Positions 59,461 to 64,000 of a stretch of DNA of 64,000 nt are shown piece after piece (position 1 is the first letter of the stretch; each line of letters opens with the position of its first letter). The notes under the pieces were generated by a model that worked only from the letters and a program-made list of their open reading frames with translations, did no database searches and was not told the origin of the DNA. The stretch comes from Nocardia suismassiliense (lineage in GTDB: Bacteria; Actinomycetota; Actinomycetes; Mycobacteriales; Mycobacteriaceae), in NCBI RefSeq assembly GCF_900269665.1, contig NZ_LT985361.1, positions 685,426 to 749,425 on the forward strand, written 5' to 3'. Both the position numbers and the translations under genes were made by a program.

Positions 59461-60692
59461 TGCTTCGCCTCGAGGTCGCGGTTGAGATCCCGGAATGCGG
59501 TGTAGTTTGCCAGCACCTCGACGTGGCCCGCCGGGCAGGAGGCGATGGCGCGCAACGGGTTCGGCACCGTGGTGTGTTCGACGCCGGCGTAGGTGAGGCG
59601 CACCGCGAGATCGGTGGCCCGCTCGCCGGAGGCGACCACCTGCACGCCTTCGAAGTGCTCGAACCGCACGTCCCACAGCCAGGACAGGTCCTCGCCGTCG
59701 GGCACCTGCCCGTTCACCGCGATCACCAGTCCGGCCGAGGCGGGCTCGATCATCGACAGCGCTTCCTGCCAGCCCGCCGGGTTCTTCGCCAGCAGCAGCC
59801 GCGCGGCGTGGTCGCCGACCTGCACCGTGCGGTAGCGGCCCGCGATCTCGCGCACCGTGCCGGTCGCGGTGACCGCCGCCGCCGGATCGGCGCCGAGGGC
59901 GATCGCCGCGGCCACCGCCTGCGCGGCATTGCCTCGGTTGGCCCGGCCGGGCAGCGCCAGCTTCAGCGGGAACCGCAGTCCATCGGGGCCGACCAGGTCG
60001 TCCCCGTCCAGCCACCAATCAGGTTCGGGCCGTTCGAAATCCGCGCCGGTGCTGCGCCAGTGGCTGCCCTCCCACAGGATCGGCTCACCACTGCGCGGGC
60101 AGCTGGTCGCGTCCATCGACCAGCCGCTGCCCGCGGCCACCCACACCACGTTCGGGTGGTCGTAGGCGATCGAGGTCACCAGCACGTCGTCGCAGTTGGC
60201 GATCACCACGGTGTTCGGATGGCGGGCCAGGCCCGCGCGCAGCTTGCGCTCGATCATGTTGATCTCGCCGACCCGGTCCAGCTGGTCGCGGCTGAGGTTC
60301 AGCAGCACGACGGCGGCCGGGTCGAGCGCGTCGGTGACGTGCGGCAGGTGCAGCTCGTCCACCTCGATCGCGGCGAGCGGCGCGTCCCGGTGCACGCTGA
60401 GCGCGGCTACGATGCCCGCGTCCATGTTGGCGCCGTCGGCCTGGGTGGCGACCGCGCCGAGCGTGCTCAGCGCCGCGGTGGTCATCCTGGTCGTGGTCGA
60501 CTTGCCGTTGGTGCCGGTGATCAGCACCGTGCGCTTGCCACGGCCGAGCTGGCCCATGATCGTCTTGTCGATCTGCAGGGCGATGAGCCCGCCGATCATC
60601 GATCCCTTGCCGCGCCCCGCCTTCTGCGAGGCCCACGACGCTGCCGCCGCCGCCCGCAGTGCAATACGCCCACGCACCGAAATGTCTGCCAC
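59457..60692 (-). CDS. murT: Lipid II isoglutaminyl synthase ligase subunit MurT
   Basis: A 411-residue Mur-ligase. The P-loop TGTNGKSTTTR lies near residue 59; the central ATPase domain includes EVDELHLPHV and LLNLSRDQLDR; the C-terminal DUF1727 domain contacts GatD. The zinc ribbon insertion seen in firmicute MurT retains only one cysteine here (SCPRSGEP) and its second pair is replaced, so the ribbon probably has no zinc. It uses ATP to amidate peptidoglycan stem peptides, needed for crosslinking. It opens a two-gene operon with gatD. Confidence 0.95.
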   Translation of the reverse strand: MADISVRGRIALRAAAAASWASQKAGRGKGSMIGGLIALQIDKTIMGQLGRGKRTVLITGTNGKSTTTRMTTAALSTLGAVATQADGANMDAGIVAALSVHRDAPLAAIEVDELHLPHVTDALDPAAVVLLNLSRDQLDRVGEINMIERKLRAGLARHPNTVVIANCDDVLVTSIAYDHPNVVWVAAGSGWSMDATSCPRSGEPILWEGSHWRSTGADFERPEPDWWLDGDDLVGPDGLRFPLKLALPGRANRGNAAQAVAAAIALGADPAAAVTATGTVREIAGRYRTVQVGDHAARLLLAKNPAGWQEALSMIEPASAGLVIAVNGQVPDGEDLSWLWDVRFEHFEGVQVVASGERATDLAVRLTYAGVEHTTVPNPLRAIASCPAGHVEVLANYTAFRDLNRDLEAKQ

Positions 60693-60761
60693 GCCGCGAG
60701 TCTATGTTCGGTGCCGGTTCCCGGCGCGGCCCGGTCCAGTGGCGTAGCCCACCCGGAGCGC

Positions 60762-61400
60762 TCAGCCCTGGTAGAGCTTGGTGTTGTAGTTGGCGGGCGC
60801 GTAGTGGTGCTCGAGCTCCTCGATGCTCTCGGTGGTGTCGGTCTGGACTTCCTTGACCAGGTGCGCCCACGAGGGCAGGCCGTCCTCGGGCCACTGTTCC
60901 GGTTCCCAGAGGTGGCTGCGCAGGAAGGCCTTCGCGCAATGGAAGAAGATCTGCTCGATCTCGACCTGCACGGCGAGAATCGGGCGGTGGCCGCGCACCA
61001 CCATGTCGTCGAAGTAGGGGGCGTCGCCGACGAGCTCGGCACGACCGTTGATCCGCAGGGTCTGGCTGCGGCCCAAAATGACGAACATCAGGCCGACGTG
61101 CGGATTGCTGAGGATGTTGAGGTAACCGTCGGCGCGCCGGTTGCCCGGGCGCTCGGGAATCGCGAGGGTGCGGTCGTCGAGCACCCGCACGAAGCCCGCC
61201 GGATCGCCCTTCGGCGACGCGTCGCAGTTGCCTGCGGCGTCGCTGGTGCTCATCACCAGGAACGGGCTGGCGGCGATCCAGTCGCGGTCCCTGGGGTGCA
61301 GCGCGACCCGCTCCTTGTTCGCGGCGCGGGGTGGCACCTCGCCGAGCAGTTGTCGCAGTTCGGCCGGGTCGGTGATCGCACGCATACCCGATTCAAGCAT
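60762..61400 (-). CDS. PPOX-class flavin-dependent protein (MSMEG_1061-like)
   Basis: A 212-residue split-barrel flavoprotein. RVALHPRDRDWIAASPFLVMSTSDAAGNCDASPKGDPAGFV, the RPGNRRADGYLNILSNPHVGLMFVI block and the RINGRAELV segment match the MSMEG_1061 pyridoxamine-phosphate-oxidase-like group. It should bind FMN; activity unknown. Transcribed 69 bases upstream of murT in the same direction. Confidence 0.8.
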   Translation of the reverse strand: MLESGMRAITDPAELRQLLGEVPPRAANKERVALHPRDRDWIAASPFLVMSTSDAAGNCDASPKGDPAGFVRVLDDRTLAIPERPGNRRADGYLNILSNPHVGLMFVILGRSQTLRINGRAELVGDAPYFDDMVVRGHRPILAVQVEIEQIFFHCAKAFLRSHLWEPEQWPEDGLPSWAHLVKEVQTDTTESIEELEHHYAPANYNTKLYQG

Positions 61401-61442
61401 CGTCGTGCCGAATCCGGTGCTGCGGTAGGGCGATCGGTCGCC

Positions 61443-63227
61443 TCAGAGCTGGAGGTCGAACATGTTGGGCTGGCCCGCGGCGTAACGATCGGCGTCGATG
61501 CGGCGCAGTGGTTCGAGTTCGGTGGCCCGGTACAGCGTGAACATCCGGCAACGCTCCGCGTTCGAGCCCGCCACGTCCAGCAGCGCGTTCACCGCCGCGC
61601 GGGCGGATTCATTGGCACCTTCCATGGTGGCCAGGTCCACATTTGTGCGCACGTAATCACCGGCGAGGAACAGGTTTTCGAGCGCGCCGTGCGGTTCCGG
61701 CCGGAATTCCCACGAGCCCGCGGTATTGATCAGCAGCGGGTCCGCGTTGGTATTGCGCCGCTGGTCCGGCTGCCAGGTGATGCCCGGGTCGAGGAACCAC
61801 GAGTGCAGGTCGGCCTCGCGCAGCAGGTCGCCGCGGTCGTCCAGATGCGCGGTCAGCTGCGCCCAGACCTCGCGGGCGATCTCCTCGTGCGTGCACTCCT
61901 TGGCGGGCTTGCCGAAAAGGATGCCCGGGGTGTTCCAGTCGGAGATGTCGACCGACAGGCAGTCCTGCACCGTGCCGTCGCCGAACTCGCTGAATTTGCG
62001 GGCCCACACCTGGTTCTGGTTGATCGAGGTGAGCGCCCACGGTGCGTCGATGTAGGCGGTGTGGCCGCGGGAGATGTCGGAGGGGGTGCGCAGATAGAAC
62101 TGGATGCCGTTCATCCAGTCGCTGAAAAGCCGGTCCATCGCGGCCAATTCGGGCCGCACCGCCAGCACGTCGGGCGACCAGAGGGCGCGGGCCTGCTCGG
62201 CGGGTACGGCGACCACGAAATAGTCGGCGTCGATGGTGCGCTGGGTGCCGTTGCGGTCCACGATGCGCGCCGCGGCGATCCGGCGGTCGCGCACCTCGAG
62301 CCCGCGCACCTCGGCGCCGAGCTCGAACTGCACGCCGAGCTCGCGCATCCGCTGCAACCACGGGTCGATCCAGACGGCGTTGGTCGGCCCGTTCAGCACG
62401 CGGTCGAGACCGCCGTCGTTGCCGATCTCAGCCGGATTGCCCAGGAACTGTTCGCCCATGTTGCCGATGGTGCGGACGCTGGCGACGTCCTCCTTCGCCG
62501 CGACCATGATGCTGGTCAGGGTGCGCGAGAGCAGCGCGCGGAATTCGTGGGAGCGCTCGTGGCCGCCGACATAGTCGCGCCAGGAGGTGTGCTCCCACTG
62601 GCCGAGGCGGCGGGCATCGCAGCTGCTGTTGAACACCAGCAGGCGATTGGCGAAGTAGACACCTTCGCTGCCAGGCATTTTGAGGGTGGTGGCGAGGGCG
62701 GCGCCGAGGGTTTCCCGGAAACTGTCCGGGTTGAACGCCATTCGGGCTCGCGGGCCGAGCGGCAGCCGGAAGTCGTCGCCGTCGCGCCGGGCGAAGCGCG
62801 CTTCCGGCACCGCGACCAGGTTGTTCCACACGCCATTGGGGTTGTCCGCGAATGGGATCCGGCGCATGGTGTCCGGCACGTGTTGATAGAAGCCGGGGAA
62901 GAACCGGAAACCGTGCTCGCCGGGTAACTCCGGTCTGCCGCCGGAAGCGGTGCCCGGCACCGGCACGCTGCGCGCCTTGCCGCCCCAGGCGCGGCGCTCG
63001 AAAATCGTTACCTGGAAGCCGCGTTCGCTCAGTTCGTGCGCCGCGGTCAAGCCCGCTACGCCACCGCCGAGTACCGCGACCCGCTTGCCGCTCGGACTAC
63101 CGGCGGCAGGCCCCGCTCTCAGCGCACCCGTCAGTAGTGCCCCCGCTGTCGCTACCCCCGCCGCAGCCGTTCCACGGAGCACTGTCCTCCGCGATACGGT
63201 CCACCGATCATCTGCCATGCGCCGCAC
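61443..63227 (-). CDS. Tat-exported FAD-dependent amine/squalene-type oxidoreductase
   Basis: A 594-residue flavoprotein. The N-terminus has a twin-arginine signal (SRRTVLRGTAAAGVATAGALLTG) then the FAD loop VAVLGGGVAGLTAAHELSERGFQVTIFE near residues 49-76 and a C-terminal FAD contact FLAGDYVRTNVDLATMEGANES. This is the amine-oxidase/phytoene-desaturase/HpnE class, but substrate is not evident. GTG 63227 is used (AGG about 6 bases upstream); ATG 63218 is possible. Neighbours do not suggest a pathway. Confidence 0.85.
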   Translation of the reverse strand: MRRMADDRWTVSRRTVLRGTAAAGVATAGALLTGALRAGPAAGSPSGKRVAVLGGGVAGLTAAHELSERGFQVTIFERRAWGGKARSVPVPGTASGGRPELPGEHGFRFFPGFYQHVPDTMRRIPFADNPNGVWNNLVAVPEARFARRDGDDFRLPLGPRARMAFNPDSFRETLGAALATTLKMPGSEGVYFANRLLVFNSSCDARRLGQWEHTSWRDYVGGHERSHEFRALLSRTLTSIMVAAKEDVASVRTIGNMGEQFLGNPAEIGNDGGLDRVLNGPTNAVWIDPWLQRMRELGVQFELGAEVRGLEVRDRRIAAARIVDRNGTQRTIDADYFVVAVPAEQARALWSPDVLAVRPELAAMDRLFSDWMNGIQFYLRTPSDISRGHTAYIDAPWALTSINQNQVWARKFSEFGDGTVQDCLSVDISDWNTPGILFGKPAKECTHEEIAREVWAQLTAHLDDRGDLLREADLHSWFLDPGITWQPDQRRNTNADPLLINTAGSWEFRPEPHGALENLFLAGDYVRTNVDLATMEGANESARAAVNALLDVAGSNAERCRMFTLYRATELEPLRRIDADRYAAGQPNMFDLQL

Positions 63228-63482
63228 TGTGCCTAGCCTCGGGACCTTTGTTACACGTTGTCACTACTGTAAAGCGGCAGGTCCGCACCGGCGTACCCGC
63301 CCCGCGCCTGGCCCGAGGTGAAGGCTGATTCGGACGGCGGATGTGAGCATAGCGATATTCGGGTTCGGATAGGCGAACCTGTGACGACGGTTTCTCGAAC
63401 CCGTTGGCACACATAAATATCCGCGCTCTTTTGGGATCGGGCACAGGGGCCGTCGCGGCGCGCGACGTTGTCAACGGGAGTC

Positions 63483-64000
63483 TCAGGTCTGCACGAGTTG
63501 TGGTGTGCCAGGGCGTCGCCCAGCCGCGGCATCGAGCTCCACCGCTTGATCGGCGGCCACCGCCGGGCGCTTGCCCGAGGTCGCGGCGAACGCGCCCGCG
63601 ATGACGATGACGCCACCGACCAGGGCCAGCGGCGTCGGTGTCTCGTCGAGGAACATCCACGCGGCCGCGATGCCGACGACCGGAACCAGCAGCGTCAACG
63701 GCGCGACGACGCCCGCGGGGTAGCGGCTCATCAGGTAGGTCCACAGGCTGCTGCCCACCACGGTCGCGAGCACCGCGATGTAGGCCAGCGCCACCAGGGC
63801 AGGCCAGCCTGCGGCGGAGAACGAGTCCGCCACGGCGTGCAGCCCGACCATCGGCCCCTCGGCGGCGGCGGACAGCGCGAACAACGGCAGCGGCGGGATG
63901 ACGGCAATCCACAGCGTCAGGTGTAGAGTGTTCAGCCCCGGCGATTCGAGGGTGGCCCGCCGCGCACCGATATTGCCGAAGGCCCACCCCAGCCCGCCCG
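63483..64000 (-). CDS. EamA/DMT-family transporter (truncated by window edge)
   Basis: 172 residues are visible and the frame stays open to the end of the window, so the N-terminal part lies beyond base 64000. Four to five hydrophobic helices with the EamA pattern are seen: PLTLLVPVVGIAAAWMFLDETPTPLALVGGVIVIAGA. It is the second EamA repeat. A TTG at 63884 is an internal codon, not the start. The substrate is unknown. It is preceded by a gap (63228-63482) with no gene. Confidence 0.82.
   Translation of the reverse strand, partial: GGLGWAFGNIGARRATLESPGLNTLHLTLWIAVIPPLPLFALSAAAEGPMVGLHAVADSFSAAGWPALVALAYIAVLATVVGSSLWTYLMSRYPAGVVAPLTLLVPVVGIAAAWMFLDETPTPLALVGGVIVIAGAFAATSGKRPAVAADQAVELDAAAGRRPGTPQLVQT

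Noticed and set aside
59460..62927. A 1155-residue plus-strand open frame
   Set aside because: It lies antisense to gatD, murT, PPOX and FAD genes, which carry clear family motifs. Long antisense frames arise from the GC-rich codon bias.

Overview
The window is high-GC actinobacterial DNA and most likely comes from a Nocardia or a close mycolic-acid relative. Three things point there. First, several genes run in the same neighbourhood as the M. tuberculosis Rv3712-Rv3722c block: murT/gatD, YbaB, recR, an SRPBCC protein, a cyclopropane-synthase-like methyltransferase with an FAD oxidoreductase, dnaX, and an Rv3722c-type aspartate aminotransferase. Second, there is a CYP157/CYP154-type P450 pair and a PknK-type kinase. 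Third, GTG/TTG starts and 4-base ATGA/GTGA overlaps are common. All identifications come from reading the sequence; no database search was run.

Region by region: 1-9280 is accessory and signalling DNA. It holds the 3' end of a kinase/solute-binding fusion, an alpha/beta hydrolase, a TIGR03086 protein, the two tandem P450s, an ADP-ribosylglycohydrolase, a complete Ser/Thr kinase fused to an extracellular solute-binding domain, and a DUF3558 lipoprotein. 9318-12448 has an adenine deaminase, a remnant of a second DUF3558 gene, a split-barrel flavoprotein, an orphan protein and tRNA-Ser(GGA). 12589-18064 has the SRP RNA, the aspartate aminotransferase, a methyltransferase, an overlapping ImmA/IrrE-DUF6545-PAP2-like operon and an HhH-GPD repair protein. 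18159-24466 has a zinc peptidase with a long Q/P/G/Y repeat tail, a DUF2207 membrane protein, and a ROK regulator preceded by an unlisted 22-residue Cys-rich leader peptide. Two copies of a small palindromic repeat also lie here.

24576-28920 is an MMPL exporter translationally coupled to its TetR regulator, with a perfect 12+3+12 operator, followed by the ammonium transporter. 29055-36951 holds an unknown gene, a structured control region with a perfect CRP-type site, dnaX with a repeat-rich linker, and the fadA-fadB beta-oxidation operon. 37027-49303 has an esterase/phytase-like secreted protein, PknK, a methyltransferase/FAD oxidoreductase pair that may make methyl-branched fatty acids, SRPBCC, VOC, MerR, a secreted protein, YbaB, recR and a LysE exporter. 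49317-57215 has two small unknown proteins, a fused ATP-grasp/alpha-E protein with a coupled transglutaminase, and a taurine/sulfonate-type ABC importer. 57376-64000 has a pair of proteins with Asn-Gly-rich tails, gatD-murT (peptidoglycan amidation), a PPOX flavoprotein, a Tat-exported FAD oxidoreductase and a truncated EamA transporter.

The conserved core covers DNA replication and repair, cell-wall amidation, aspartate metabolism and fatty-acid oxidation. It is broken up by blocks of accessory signalling, lipid and transport genes. The least explained items are the Cys leader/ROK unit, the ATP-grasp/alpha-E/transglutaminase unit, the ImmA-DUF6545-PAP2 operon, the NG-tail pair and the palindromic repeats.
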